64,000 nt of DNA from Cobetia amphilecti (lineage in GTDB: Bacteria > Pseudomonadota > Gammaproteobacteria > Pseudomonadales > Halomonadaceae): assembly GCF_020217465.1 (NCBI RefSeq), contig NZ_CP084115.1:3658001-3722000 (forward strand). Direction: 5' to 3'. Shown here piece by piece: positions 27,443 through 35,929 of this stretch. How positions within the stretch are numbered: position 1 is the stretch's first letter; every line of letters begins with the position of its first letter. Both the position numbers and the translations under genes were made by a program. The notes beneath the pieces were generated by a model, which ran no database searches, had not been told where the DNA came from, and saw only the letters and a list, made by a program, of their open reading frames with translations.

Positions 27443-28071
27443 TGCTTGCCTCCTGACGTTGCCGGGGTCTGGCGATAATTGTAGGTCTTGGCCAGTAGCG
27501 ACAGCTCGAGATCATCGCTGTTGGCGACCGGCGTCAGCACGAAATCATGCAGCGTCACGATGCGTGAAAGCCCCGCGACCCCGGAGATGAAGGCTGCGAT
27601 ACGATGATAGTCGCCGCGCACCTTGATATCGAAAGGCTGCTCGACGTAGAAGTTGCGATTCTCCGCCGGCTTCAGACGAATGTATTCGACCGCCAGCTGG
27701 TTGTTGATCGCCGTCTCGCTGATGTCATCCAGCAGCGCCGGGACTTCCGCGTCGGTGGGCAGCATTTCCAGCAGCTGCCCCATGCGGGACTCCAGCTCCA
27801 CCATCTGCTCGCGCATGGCCGGCAGGTTGGCGGCCTTGAACGCCTTGCTCTCGAATTGCTGAAGCAGCTGATTTTCCTGGGCACGCAGACGCTCGAGGTC
27901 TTCTGCCTTGGGCGCCGCAAGGAACCAATGGGACGCCCAGAACAGGGCGCCCAGCACGATAAGCGCCAGCACGGCCTGCAGCGTGACCGGCCAGATACCG
28001 GCTTCCTTCAGGTCAAGATCACGAAAATCCGTCGACTTGAGGCGGCGGATTTCAGCATCGATGAAACTCAT
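27439..28071 (-). CDS. pilO: Type IV pilus assembly protein PilO
   Basis: Bitopic inner-membrane alignment-complex subunit that dimerises with PilN. The 210-residue product has a single membrane helix at about residues 28-50, then a coiled coil (about 55-90) and a ferredoxin-like C-terminal domain. It overlaps pilN by 4 nt. Confidence 0.95.
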   Translation of the reverse strand: MSFIDAEIRRLKSTDFRDLDLKEAGIWPVTLQAVLALIVLGALFWASHWFLAAPKAEDLERLRAQENQLLQQFESKAFKAANLPAMREQMVELESRMGQLLEMLPTDAEVPALLDDISETAINNQLAVEYIRLKPAENRNFYVEQPFDIKVRGDYHRIAAFISGVAGLSRIVTLHDFVLTPVANSDDLELSLLAKTYNYRQTPATSGGKQ

Positions 28072-28658
28072 CGCCGACCTCCTTTCTTGTCATTTTCCGC
28101 ATCGGCAGCGCTCAGCGCCGACCCCATCGGGCGCTCCGGAATCATGATGTTGAAGCTGCGCTGATCGTCGTCATTGCTCTGCACATCGGAGAGCGTCGGG
28201 GTGCCGAAGGAATCCGACAAGGCAATGGCGCGCATCAGGCCGGAGACCTGACGCGTGCTTTCCGCCGTGCCATTCGCCTTGAGCTGGCGCCCGCTGCGAC
28301 TGATGCTCTGATACCAGGCGCCGTCCACCAGAGACGTCACCAGCTGATTGAAGACCCGTACCGTTTCCGGACGCGAGAACTGCAGACTGCGGATCAGCTC
28401 TATCTGGTCGAGCATCTGGGTGCGGCGTGCCTCGATATCCTCGACTTCCTTGATGTCACGATTGAGGCGGGCCATTTCCTTCTCGATGAAGGCATGGCGC
28501 TGCTGCTGCGCCTCGAGCTGGCTCTGGTAATACTCGCTCATGCCATAGCCGCCACCGATACCGATGACAGCCGCCAGCGCCAGTATGCCCATGAAGCGCT
28601 TGCTGCGCTTCTCACGCCGGTCTTCACGCCAGGAAAGCAGGTTGATCTCGATGGTCAT
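28068..28658 (-). CDS. pilN: Type IV pilus assembly protein PilN
   Basis: Inner-membrane partner of PilO; its cytoplasmic N-terminus (MTIEINLLSWRE) is the INLLP-type motif that docks in PilM. The 196-residue protein has a membrane helix near residues 22-41, a coiled coil and a small periplasmic domain. It overlaps pilM by 4 nt. Confidence 0.95.
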   Translation of the reverse strand: MTIEINLLSWREDRREKRSKRFMGILALAAVIGIGGGYGMSEYYQSQLEAQQQRHAFIEKEMARLNRDIKEVEDIEARRTQMLDQIELIRSLQFSRPETVRVFNQLVTSLVDGAWYQSISRSGRQLKANGTAESTRQVSGLMRAIALSDSFGTPTLSDVQSNDDDQRSFNIMIPERPMGSALSAADAENDKKGGRR

Positions 28659-29719
28659 GAGCGCTTCCTCATCGCAAGACCGCAGGCCGTGAGCATCGCC
28701 GGGGCATCGCCCGCCAGCGCCTGGATGTCGACGCGCGGATTGACGCTCATGTGAGTGAAGGGGTTGGCCATGATCACTTCAAGCCCGGTGTGCTCCGCCA
28801 GGCCTTCACGCAGCCCGACGATGGCGGCCGTACCGCCCCCGAGCAGGATACGCTGCACCTCGCGGCGCTTGCCGGCGGTGTAATAGAGCTGCAGTGAGCG
28901 TGCGATCTGCTGGATGAGCGTCTCGCGGAACGGACCCAGCACTTCGCTGTCATAGGTATCCGGCAGACCGCCACGCTTCTTGGCCAGGCCCGCCTCATCA
29001 TTGGAGAGATCGAAGCGATTCATGATCTCGTCCGTCAGCTGACGCCCACCGAAGACGGCGTCGCGACTGTAGACGATGCGGCCATTCTGGATGACGTGGA
29101 AGGCGGTCATCGTCGCACCGATATCGACGACGGCAACACACTCTTCGTTGTCGTAGGTCGGCGGCAACTGATGACGCAGCTCGCCGAAGGCGCGCTCGAG
29201 GGAGAAAGTCTCGACATCGACGGCAGCTGGCTCGAGGCCGGCCTGGGACAGTGCCGAGGTCAGCTGATCGACGTCCAGGCTGCGACACGCCACCAGCAGC
29301 AGATCCTGCTGATCGGGATTGCGCGGATTGACGCCCAGATGCTGGAAGTCGAACGCGACATCGTTCAGCGGAAAGGGAAAGTGCTTCTCGGACTCGAGCG
29401 CGATGCGCTGCTCGATCTCGTCATCGGCGAGATTGGCCGGGAAGCTCAGTGTCTTGGTGATGGCAGCGCTCGCGGGAACCGCGACCACGGCACGCTTCGA
29501 GCGCGGCTGTGCCTGCTCGACCGCGCGCTTGATGGCCAGCACGACTTCGTCCATGTCCCGTATACGTCGCTCGACGACTGCGCCTTCCTTGAGTGGACGC
29601 ACCGCATAGCTATCGATCTGGTATCGATTTCCTTGCCTGGACAGCTCCAGGAGCTTCACCGTGGCCGACGTGATATCGACCCCGATGAGTCCCTTGCCGG
29701 CGGATTTGAGTCCCAGCAA
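28655..29719 (-). CDS. pilM: Type IV pilus assembly protein PilM (TTG start)
   Basis: Actin-fold cytoplasmic ATP-binding protein that nucleates the alignment complex. The TTG at 29719, with AGGGGA 7 nt upstream, gives a 354-residue protein beginning MLGLKSAGKGLIGVDITSATVKLLEL, the family N-terminus and length. The nearest in-frame ATG (29842) would add 41 unrelated residues. Phosphate-binding motifs include GVDITSATVK and VVDIGATMTAF. It is the first gene of pilMNOPQ-aroKB and divergent from mrcA, the standard arrangement. Confidence 0.93.
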   Translation of the reverse strand: MLGLKSAGKGLIGVDITSATVKLLELSRQGNRYQIDSYAVRPLKEGAVVERRIRDMDEVVLAIKRAVEQAQPRSKRAVVAVPASAAITKTLSFPANLADDEIEQRIALESEKHFPFPLNDVAFDFQHLGVNPRNPDQQDLLLVACRSLDVDQLTSALSQAGLEPAAVDVETFSLERAFGELRHQLPPTYDNEECVAVVDIGATMTAFHVIQNGRIVYSRDAVFGGRQLTDEIMNRFDLSNDEAGLAKKRGGLPDTYDSEVLGPFRETLIQQIARSLQLYYTAGKRREVQRILLGGGTAAIVGLREGLAEHTGLEVIMANPFTHMSVNPRVDIQALAGDAPAMLTACGLAMRKRS

Positions 29720-29891
29720 TTGGCGTTCCCCTGCTCTGATGACGATCTTGCCAGACTGGCTGGCCGCCGGTTCCCTGACGACGTTGCCGCGACACCCTCT
29801 ATCATTCCAGGATGTTACATTATGTTTCCCAGAATAACACAACAGACGCGCAAGTCAGGGTTCAACGCTGGCCGCATCTGAACCCGCTACT

Positions 29892-29897
29892 TATAAT
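29892..29897 (+). promoter_or_regulatory. Candidate -10 box for mrcA
   Basis: TATAAT stands 70 nt before the mrcA ATG in the pilM-mrcA divergent gap. The -35 partner 17-18 nt upstream (TGGCCG or CTGGCC) is weak. Confidence 0.35.
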
Positions 29898-29967
29898 GCC
29901 CCAGCAATGGAATTGCCAATCCCCGCGCAGCCACTCGCTTTTCTTACCCACGGACCCTGTCTTGCCC

Positions 29968-32484
29968 ATGAAGCTATTGAGACGACTACTTTCGCCAGTG
30001 TTCTGGCTGCTGCTATCACTATGTGCCGCGGGACTTCTGGCCATCGTTGGCGCTTCGCTGTACTTCTCGCCGGGCCTGCCCGACGTCCATCAGCTTCAGG
30101 ATACCAAGCTGCAGACGCCGCTGCGCATCTATACCCGCGATGGCAAGCTGATCGGCGAATACGGTGACCAGCGCCGCATCCCGGTCACCTACGACGAGAT
30201 CCCCGAGACCTTCGTCGACGCCCTCCTCGCCGCCGAGGACAGCAACTTCTTCTCCCACCCGGGCATCGACCCCAAGGGGCTGGCGCGCGCGGCCGTGCAG
30301 CTGGCCTCCAGCGGCAGCATCCAGTCCGGTGGCAGCACCATCACCATGCAGGTGGCGCGCAACTATCTGCTGACGCTGGACCAGACCTTCACGCGCAAGA
30401 TTCGCGAGATTCTGCTGTCGCTGCAGATGGAAGAGATCCTCTCCAAGCAGGAGATCATGGAGCTCTACGTCAACAAGATCTTCCTAGGCCATCGCGCCTA
30501 CGGGATCGCCGCCGCTGCGCGCACCTACTACGACAAGTCCCTGGATGAGCTGACCCTGGCCGAGCAGGCCATGCTGGCCGGCCTGCCCAAGGCGCCGTCA
30601 AGCTTCAACCCGCTGACCAACCCGCAGCGCGCACTGATCCGTCGCAACTGGATCCTGCTGCGCATGAAGGAGCTGGGTTACATCGAGCCGCAGGCCTATG
30701 ACGAAGCCGTCAAGGCACCGATCACCGCGGCACGCCACTACTCCCGGCCGGAAGTGCAGGCACCCTACGTCGCGGAAATGGCACGCAGCTTCGCCGTCGA
30801 CCGCTTCGGCGACAAGGCCTACACCGACAACGTCCGCATCACCACGACGCTGGACAGCTCGCTGCAGCCAATGGCACGTGATGCGCTGATCAAGGGGCTG
30901 ATCGCCTACGATACCCGCCACGGTTGGCGCGGGGTCGAGGAATCCGACATCGCCGCCTCCCTGGCGGAAGCCCAGGACCAGACCGATCAGGCCGGCCTCG
31001 AGGAAGAACTCTCCAAGTCACCGGAAGTGCTGGAAACCGCCAAGCAGGCGGCCCAGAAGAGCGAGAAGCGCATCGCCGGCATCGACCGTGATGTCTCGAA
31101 CTGGCTGAAAGTGCTCGACCGCACCCCGGATTACGGCCCACTGAAGGCCGCCATCGTGGTCGAAAGCACCGGCAAGCAGATGAAGGCACTGCTGGCCGAC
31201 GCCACGGTCGTGACCCTCGATTGGGACGGCCTGAAGTGGGCGCGTGAGTACAAGAGCGCCAAATGGCGTGGTGGCGTGCCGGGGTCGGCCGCCGAGATCG
31301 CCAAGGCCGGTGATCTGGTACGCGTGATCAAGCAGGACGACGGCTACCGCCTGGGCCAGCTGCCGGACGCGCAATCCGCCATCGTCTCGCTGGACCCGGA
31401 AAGTGGCGCCATCCTCGCCCTGCAAGGTGGCTTCAGCTATTCCGCCAGCAAGTTCAACCGCGCCATCCAGGCACGCCGTCAGGCAGGCTCGATCTTCAAG
31501 CCGTTCGTCTATCTGTCCGGGCTCGAACAGGCCGGCATGTCACCGGCGACCATCATCAACAACGCCCCCGTCGTGCTTCAGGATGGCGGCAAGGTGTGGC
31601 GTCCGGAAAATGCCGGCGGCAAGTTCACCGGCCCGACCCGTATCCGCGTTGGCCTGTATCGCTCGCTGAACCTGGTCTCCGTGCGTCTGCTGCAGACGGT
31701 CGGCCTCGACAAGACCCTCGACTTCCTGGTCAAGCTGGGCTTCCAGCGTGACGAGCTGCCCAATGGCCTGTCACTGGCCCTGGGCAGCGCCTCGCTGACC
31801 CCGCTGGAGATGGCACGCGGCTATGCCGTGCTCTCCAATGGCGGCTTCCGTGTCGAGCCCTGGTACATCGATACCATCACGCGTGGCGATGACGAGACCG
31901 ACTATGAAGCGCATCCGCCGGTTGCCTGCGCCAACTGTGCGCCGGGTATGGTCACCGTCAATCGTGACGGTCGCCAGTACCCGCTGGCCGAGCGTGTCGC
32001 CTCCCCTGAAGCCATGTATCTGATCCGTGACATGATGCAGGATGTCATCAAGCGCGGTACTGGCCGTGGCGCCCTGGCGCTGGGTCGTGATGACCTGGCC
32101 GGCAAGACCGGCACCACCAACGACCAGCGTGATGCCTGGTTCTCCGGCTTCAACAGCAAGCTGGTGGCCACGGTCTGGGTCGGCAAGGACTCCAACGACA
32201 CCCTGGCCGAGTATGGCGCCCAGGCCGCCCTGCCCATCTGGGTCGACTACATGCGCGGCGCCCTCAAGGGCATGCCGTCCTCCACCATGGAGCGTCCGGA
32301 AAACATCGTGACGGCGACCATCGACCCGGACTCTGGCAAGCGCCTGCGCAGCGGTCAGTCCGGCGGCATCAGTGAGCTGTTCCGCAAGGATAATCTGCCG
32401 CCCTACAAGGAACGCACCATCCGCAAGGAGCTGGAGCAGGAAAGCGGCTCGGAAGGTACCGGAACTTTCGAGGCCATCTTCTGA
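29968..32484 (+). CDS. mrcA: Bifunctional penicillin-binding protein 1A
   Basis: Polymerises and cross-links peptidoglycan. The 838-residue protein has an N-terminal membrane anchor (about residues 10-32), a family 51 glycosyltransferase domain with EDSNFFSHPG (about 90) and GGSTITMQVARN, an inserted OB-like domain (residues 320-440), and a transpeptidase domain with the active-site Ser in GSIFKPF (about 507) and KTGT (about 713). I choose the ATG at 29968; the frame is open upstream but lacks membrane-protein character. Ribosome-binding site is weak. Confidence 0.96.
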   Translation: MKLLRRLLSPVFWLLLSLCAAGLLAIVGASLYFSPGLPDVHQLQDTKLQTPLRIYTRDGKLIGEYGDQRRIPVTYDEIPETFVDALLAAEDSNFFSHPGIDPKGLARAAVQLASSGSIQSGGSTITMQVARNYLLTLDQTFTRKIREILLSLQMEEILSKQEIMELYVNKIFLGHRAYGIAAAARTYYDKSLDELTLAEQAMLAGLPKAPSSFNPLTNPQRALIRRNWILLRMKELGYIEPQAYDEAVKAPITAARHYSRPEVQAPYVAEMARSFAVDRFGDKAYTDNVRITTTLDSSLQPMARDALIKGLIAYDTRHGWRGVEESDIAASLAEAQDQTDQAGLEEELSKSPEVLETAKQAAQKSEKRIAGIDRDVSNWLKVLDRTPDYGPLKAAIVVESTGKQMKALLADATVVTLDWDGLKWAREYKSAKWRGGVPGSAAEIAKAGDLVRVIKQDDGYRLGQLPDAQSAIVSLDPESGAILALQGGFSYSASKFNRAIQARRQAGSIFKPFVYLSGLEQAGMSPATIINNAPVVLQDGGKVWRPENAGGKFTGPTRIRVGLYRSLNLVSVRLLQTVGLDKTLDFLVKLGFQRDELPNGLSLALGSASLTPLEMARGYAVLSNGGFRVEPWYIDTITRGDDETDYEAHPPVACANCAPGMVTVNRDGRQYPLAERVASPEAMYLIRDMMQDVIKRGTGRGALALGRDDLAGKTGTTNDQRDAWFSGFNSKLVATVWVGKDSNDTLAEYGAQAALPIWVDYMRGALKGMPSSTMERPENIVTATIDPDSGKRLRSGQSGGISELFRKDNLPPYKERTIRKELEQESGSEGTGTFEAIF

Positions 32485-32536
32485 TCTGATCTCCAGACCT
32501 CGCCTGCCAGCCTCATCGGCAGGGGGAGAGCCCAAG

Positions 32537-32561
32537 GAAGAGCGGCCGCTGGTCGCTCTTC
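32537..32561 (+). terminator. mrcA terminator-like hairpin
   Basis: An 8-bp perfect stem extended by a G-U and two more pairs (32537-32547 with 32551-32561), 53 nt after mrcA. No T-run. Confidence 0.45.
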
Positions 32562-32708
32562 TGCCATCTGAGCATTCGCAAGGCTCCCCCGTATCGCGAT
32601 CCACTGGTAGCGTCCGGATGACGCGCCAGGCCGCCTCGCTCAGCAAGCGTCATCTCGCAAGCCACATTCCCGATGATGATGTCATGCCTCAAACATGCCG
32701 GAGTTCGC

Positions 32709-33470
32709 ATGCTTCACCCATTGCCCACACTGCGCAGGACCGCGTTTCTGTGCCTGGCCCTGCTTCCCCTCGACACGGCTGTCGCAGACGACCTCTTCTA
32801 TGCACCGCCACCCGCCAGCGAGGACTCTGAGCCCTTCAGCGGCCAGGCCGAGCTGGGCTTCACCAAGCTGTCGGGCAACTCGAACAGCGAGACCCTGCTG
32901 GGCAAGACCAGCCTCTCCTGGCACCTGAAGCCCTGGACCCACACCTTCCGTGTGGAGGCCAAACATGTCTCCAGCAGTGGCGAGACCACGACCGACAAGT
33001 ACCTGGTCGGCCAGCGCGAGCGCTATGACCTCAGCGATGATCACTACGCCTTCGGGCTGCTGCGCTGGGAGAAGGAGCGCTTCTCCGGCTACAACCACCA
33101 GGTCACCTCCATCGTCGGTGAGGGCATCACGATACTGGATGGCCCCGAGCACAACCTCTCCCTCGAGGCCGGGCCGGGCTATCGCTTCGATGACATCACG
33201 GCGGGGGATCACGAGAACTACCTGCTGGGCTATGGCGCGATGGACTACCGCTGGCAGCTTTCCGACACCTCCAAGTTCGAGCAGCAGTTCTCGGCGGAGG
33301 CCACGCGCGAGAACGTGATCAGTCGCAGCTATACCGCGCTGACGGTCGCCATCAATGCAAGCCTCGCTCTCAAGCTCTCGCACGAGATCGAGAACAACAC
33401 CAACCCGCCCGACGAGTCGGATGCCAAGACCGACACCACCACGGCGGCCTCCATCCTCTACAGCTTCTGA
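32709..33470 (+). CDS. DUF481-family outer-membrane protein (YdiY-like)
   Basis: Probable salt-inducible outer-membrane beta-barrel of unknown role. The 253-residue product has a signal peptide (cleavage likely after TAVA, about residue 25), then the DUF481 hallmarks AELGFTKLSGNSNSETLLGKT and alternating amphipathic strands (LSLEAGPGYRFDD, KFEQQFSAEATRENV), ending in a C-terminal aromatic residue (LYSF) typical of barrel proteins. GGAG lies 6 nt before the ATG at 32709. It stands alone between mrcA and a bidirectional terminator. Confidence 0.88.
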   Translation: MLHPLPTLRRTAFLCLALLPLDTAVADDLFYAPPPASEDSEPFSGQAELGFTKLSGNSNSETLLGKTSLSWHLKPWTHTFRVEAKHVSSSGETTTDKYLVGQRERYDLSDDHYAFGLLRWEKERFSGYNHQVTSIVGEGITILDGPEHNLSLEAGPGYRFDDITAGDHENYLLGYGAMDYRWQLSDTSKFEQQFSAEATRENVISRSYTALTVAINASLALKLSHEIENNTNPPDESDAKTDTTTAASILYSF

Positions 33471-33560
33471 GCACAGGCCTGACGCCTGCCTGCCCAGGCG
33501 CTACTCGCTGGTGGCTCGTGGCTCGCGGTTCATGGCTCTAGGCTGAAAGCAGCCACCAAC

Positions 33561-33597
33561 AAAAAGCCCTCGCCGGAATCTCCGACGAGGGCTTTTT
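33561..33597. terminator. Bidirectional terminator between the DUF481 gene and maeB
   Basis: AAAAAGCCCTCG (33561-33572) pairs with CGAGGGCTTTTT (33586-33597), extended internally by CGGA/TCCG. T-runs occur on both strands, serving the converging genes. Confidence 0.92.
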
Positions 33598-33651
33598 CAT
33601 GTCTTGCGTCGCTTCAGCGACGCCGCCAACCGGCCATTCGACCGCTGACGC

Positions 33652-34920
33652 TTAACCGTAGACCTGATCCGTGCTGGTCAGCGGGTAGTGCGCCGGGTAC
33701 GGCTTGCGTGCGACACCGGAATCGATGGCCGCCTGGGCCACGGCGGCCGGCAGACGCTCGAGCAGACGCGAATCCATCGGCGTCGGGATGATGTAACCCG
33801 GGCCGAATTCGAGGCTGTCGATCTCGTAGGCATCCAGCACATCCTGGCTGACCGGCTCACGCGCCAGGTCTTTCAGGGCGTGAACGGCGGCCAGCTTCAT
33901 CTCTTCATTGATGCGCGTCGCACGCACATCCAGCGCGCCACGGAAGATGAACGGGAAGCCCAGCACGTTGTTGACCTGGTTCGGGTAGTCGGAGCGACCT
34001 GTCGCCATGATGACATCCGGGCGTGCTTCGCGAGCGGTATCCGGATGAATTTCCGGATCCGGGTTGGAGCAGGCGAAGACGATCGGGTTGGCGGCCATCT
34101 TCTTGAGCTGCTCTGCCTTGAGCAGGTTCGGGCCGGACAGACCGACGAAGACGTCGGCGCCATCGATGGCGTCGTCCAGCGTGCGCAGCTCGGTCTCGGT
34201 GGCGAACATCGCCTTGTACTGGTTCAGGTCATCACGGCCGCTGTGGATCACGCCCTTGCGGTCGAGCATGAAGATGTTCTCGACCTTGGCACCACTGGCC
34301 ACCAGCAGCTTCATGCAGGCGATGGCGGCAGCGCCGGCGCCCAGGCAGACGATACGCGCGTCTTCCAGCTTCTTGCCGGCGATATCCAGGGCGTTGAGCA
34401 TGCCGGCCGCGGTGACGATGGCGGTACCGTGCTGGTCGTCATGGAAGACCGGGATGTTGCACTGCTCGATCAGCGCCTGCTCGACTTCAAAGCATTCCGG
34501 CGCCTTGATGTCTTCCAGGTTGATGCCACCGTAGGTGGTGTGGATGCGGCGCACGGTATCGATGAAGGCCTGCGGGCTTTCCGCATCCACTTCGACATCG
34601 ACGGAGTTGATGCCAGCGAAGCGCTTGAACAGCACGCCCTTGCCTTCCATGACCGGCTTGGAAGCCAGCGGCCCCAGGTTGCCCAGGCCAAGGATGGCAG
34701 TCCCGTCAGAGATGACCGCGACCAGGTTGCCCTTGCCGGTGTACAGGTAGGCATTTTCCGGGTCGGCGGCGATTTCGCGGCACGGCTCGGCAACGCCCGG
34801 GCTGTAGGCCAGCGCCAGGTGCTTGGCGGTCTCGGTCGGCTTGGTCAGCTCGATGGAGAGCTTTCCGGGAATGGGTTCGGCGTGATATTGCAGTGCTGCT
34901 TTCTTCATGGCATCAGACAT
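33652..34920 (-). CDS. maeB: NAD(P)-dependent malic enzyme, short form
   Basis: Oxidatively decarboxylates malate to pyruvate with formation of NAD(P)H. The 422-residue protein contains YSPGVAEPCREIAADP, the catalytic-lysine region, FHDDQHGTAIVTAAG for metal binding and the dinucleotide fold CLGAGAAAIACMKLL. The start is the ATG at 34920 (GGAUG-type site 8 nt upstream). It lacks the phosphotransacetylase-like C-terminal half present in the 750-residue MaeB of E. coli and matches the short Pseudomonas type. Cofactor preference cannot be read from sequence by eye. Confidence 0.93.
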   Translation of the reverse strand: MSDAMKKAALQYHAEPIPGKLSIELTKPTETAKHLALAYSPGVAEPCREIAADPENAYLYTGKGNLVAVISDGTAILGLGNLGPLASKPVMEGKGVLFKRFAGINSVDVEVDAESPQAFIDTVRRIHTTYGGINLEDIKAPECFEVEQALIEQCNIPVFHDDQHGTAIVTAAGMLNALDIAGKKLEDARIVCLGAGAAAIACMKLLVASGAKVENIFMLDRKGVIHSGRDDLNQYKAMFATETELRTLDDAIDGADVFVGLSGPNLLKAEQLKKMAANPIVFACSNPDPEIHPDTAREARPDVIMATGRSDYPNQVNNVLGFPFIFRGALDVRATRINEEMKLAAVHALKDLAREPVSQDVLDAYEIDSLEFGPGYIIPTPMDSRLLERLPAAVAQAAIDSGVARKPYPAHYPLTSTDQVYG

Positions 34921-35394
34921 GCGTGTCATCCGGTATTTTGGCGGGGGGGTTGGCTGCTCCAGAATATAGAAAAAGACACCTCTGAACAACCGACGCAACT
35001 TGCTGTTATGCATGACTTTAAAACGATTGTTTAAAAAACATTTTAGCCATTCGTCTAACGTTATGGATGCCCTACCCAGCCATAAACCTTTCCTTATCGC
35101 TGACCGGCTTTTACGCCGATTTCGGCCCGAGATGACGCCACGATTCGCGCAAGATCCTCGATTTTCGACCTATCACTGACGCAACCCGCCATTCTGGCGC
35201 GCTTGATGCAGAGGCAGAGCAGAAAAAGTGCCAAATCGGAAACAATCTTTCCTTTCAGCAAGCGCAGCGCAGGGGTGACATCACCGCAAGGGCATCACGT
35301 CAGACCATCACGACCAGAACATCACGACAAGGGCATCCCGGGCCGGCTGGCGTGGTCGCGGCTCTCTTCAGAGCGGCCTGAACGACAGGCACAA
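34921..35394. other. Intergenic region maeB-rpmE, no gene seen
   Basis: About 470 nt between the maeB start and the rpmE terminator. The part near maeB is AT-rich (34980-35060) and should hold the maeB promoter, but I could not choose one -10/-35 pair. The part near rpmE has a degenerate repeat (35288-35343). I see no supported coding frame. Confidence 0.6.
35288..35343. repeat. Degenerate 14-bp tandem repeat
   Basis: Three to four copies of a CATCACGnCnnnnn unit with a 13-14 bp period. No function is evident. Confidence 0.55.
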
Positions 35395-35420
35395 AAAAAC
35401 CCGCTCGTGAGCGGGTTTTT
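35395..35420. terminator. rpmE terminator (bidirectional)
   Basis: AAAAACCCGCTC (35395-35406) pairs with GAGCGGGTTTTT (35409-35420) around a 2-nt gap. It follows the rpmE stop by 57 nt on the minus strand. Confidence 0.92.
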
Positions 35421-35476
35421 CGTCCATGACGCTGCAAGATGCGCAGCGCCATGAAAGCGACAAGCAGCTGAAGGTA

Positions 35477-35689
35477 TCAGCGCTTGATGGCAGCACCGAA
35501 ACGCTTGTTGAAGCGCTCGACGCGACCACCGGTGGTAGCCTGCTTCTGCTTGCCGGTGTAGAACGGGTGGCACTCGGAGCACACGTCAAGCGCGAAAGTC
35601 TGCTTGGAAGTGGTACCGATTTCGTGCTGCGCGCCGCAGGAGCAAGTTGCGGTCTGGCGCTGGTAGTCCGGATGGATACCCTGTTTCAT
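35477..35689 (-). CDS. rpmE: 50S ribosomal protein L31 (zinc type)
   Basis: Component of the ribosomal subunit bridge region. The 70-residue protein starts [10 protein letters not shown] and has Cys16, Cys18, Cys37 and Cys40, the zinc-binding (C+) form. The presence of this form suggests a cysteine-free YkgM-type paralogue may exist elsewhere as zinc-free backup. GAGGT precedes the ATG at 35689; the upstream extension is rejected. Confidence 0.97.
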   Translation of the reverse strand: MKQGIHPDYQRQTATCSCGAQHEIGTTSKQTFALDVCSECHPFYTGKQKQATTGGRVERFNKRFGAAIKR

Positions 35690-35798
35690 GATGTGTAACC
35701 TCAGGTCGCTGTGCACCGCCACCTGATCACTTGCCAGGCACCGTACACGGGTTTTGGATTGAACCGGTCATTCCGCCGTTTCCGACGGAAGGCCGCAC

Positions 35799-35827
35799 AT
35801 TTTACCAGTCATCTGCCGCAAGACCAA
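35799..35827 (-). promoter_or_regulatory. rpmE promoter
   Basis: Minus-strand TTGGTC (35822-35827), a 17-nt spacer and TAAAAT (35799-35804) followed by a GC-rich discriminator, as at growth-rate-controlled ribosomal promoters. The leader would be about 100 nt. Confidence 0.6.
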
Positions 35828-35929
35828 ACTTTGTGCCGTTTATTGCGGGCAACACTCTGTAGACTGCGTGCCACGGCATATCCTCGTTTTACTGAACGCC
35901 TCATATCACCTCATATCCGGATACCTTGC

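Noticed and set aside
24681-29719. Type II secretion cluster instead of type IV pili
   Set aside because: The presence of PilM, PilN, PilO and the PilP lipoprotein, with AMIN domains in the secretin and aroK-aroB behind, is specific to type IV pili.
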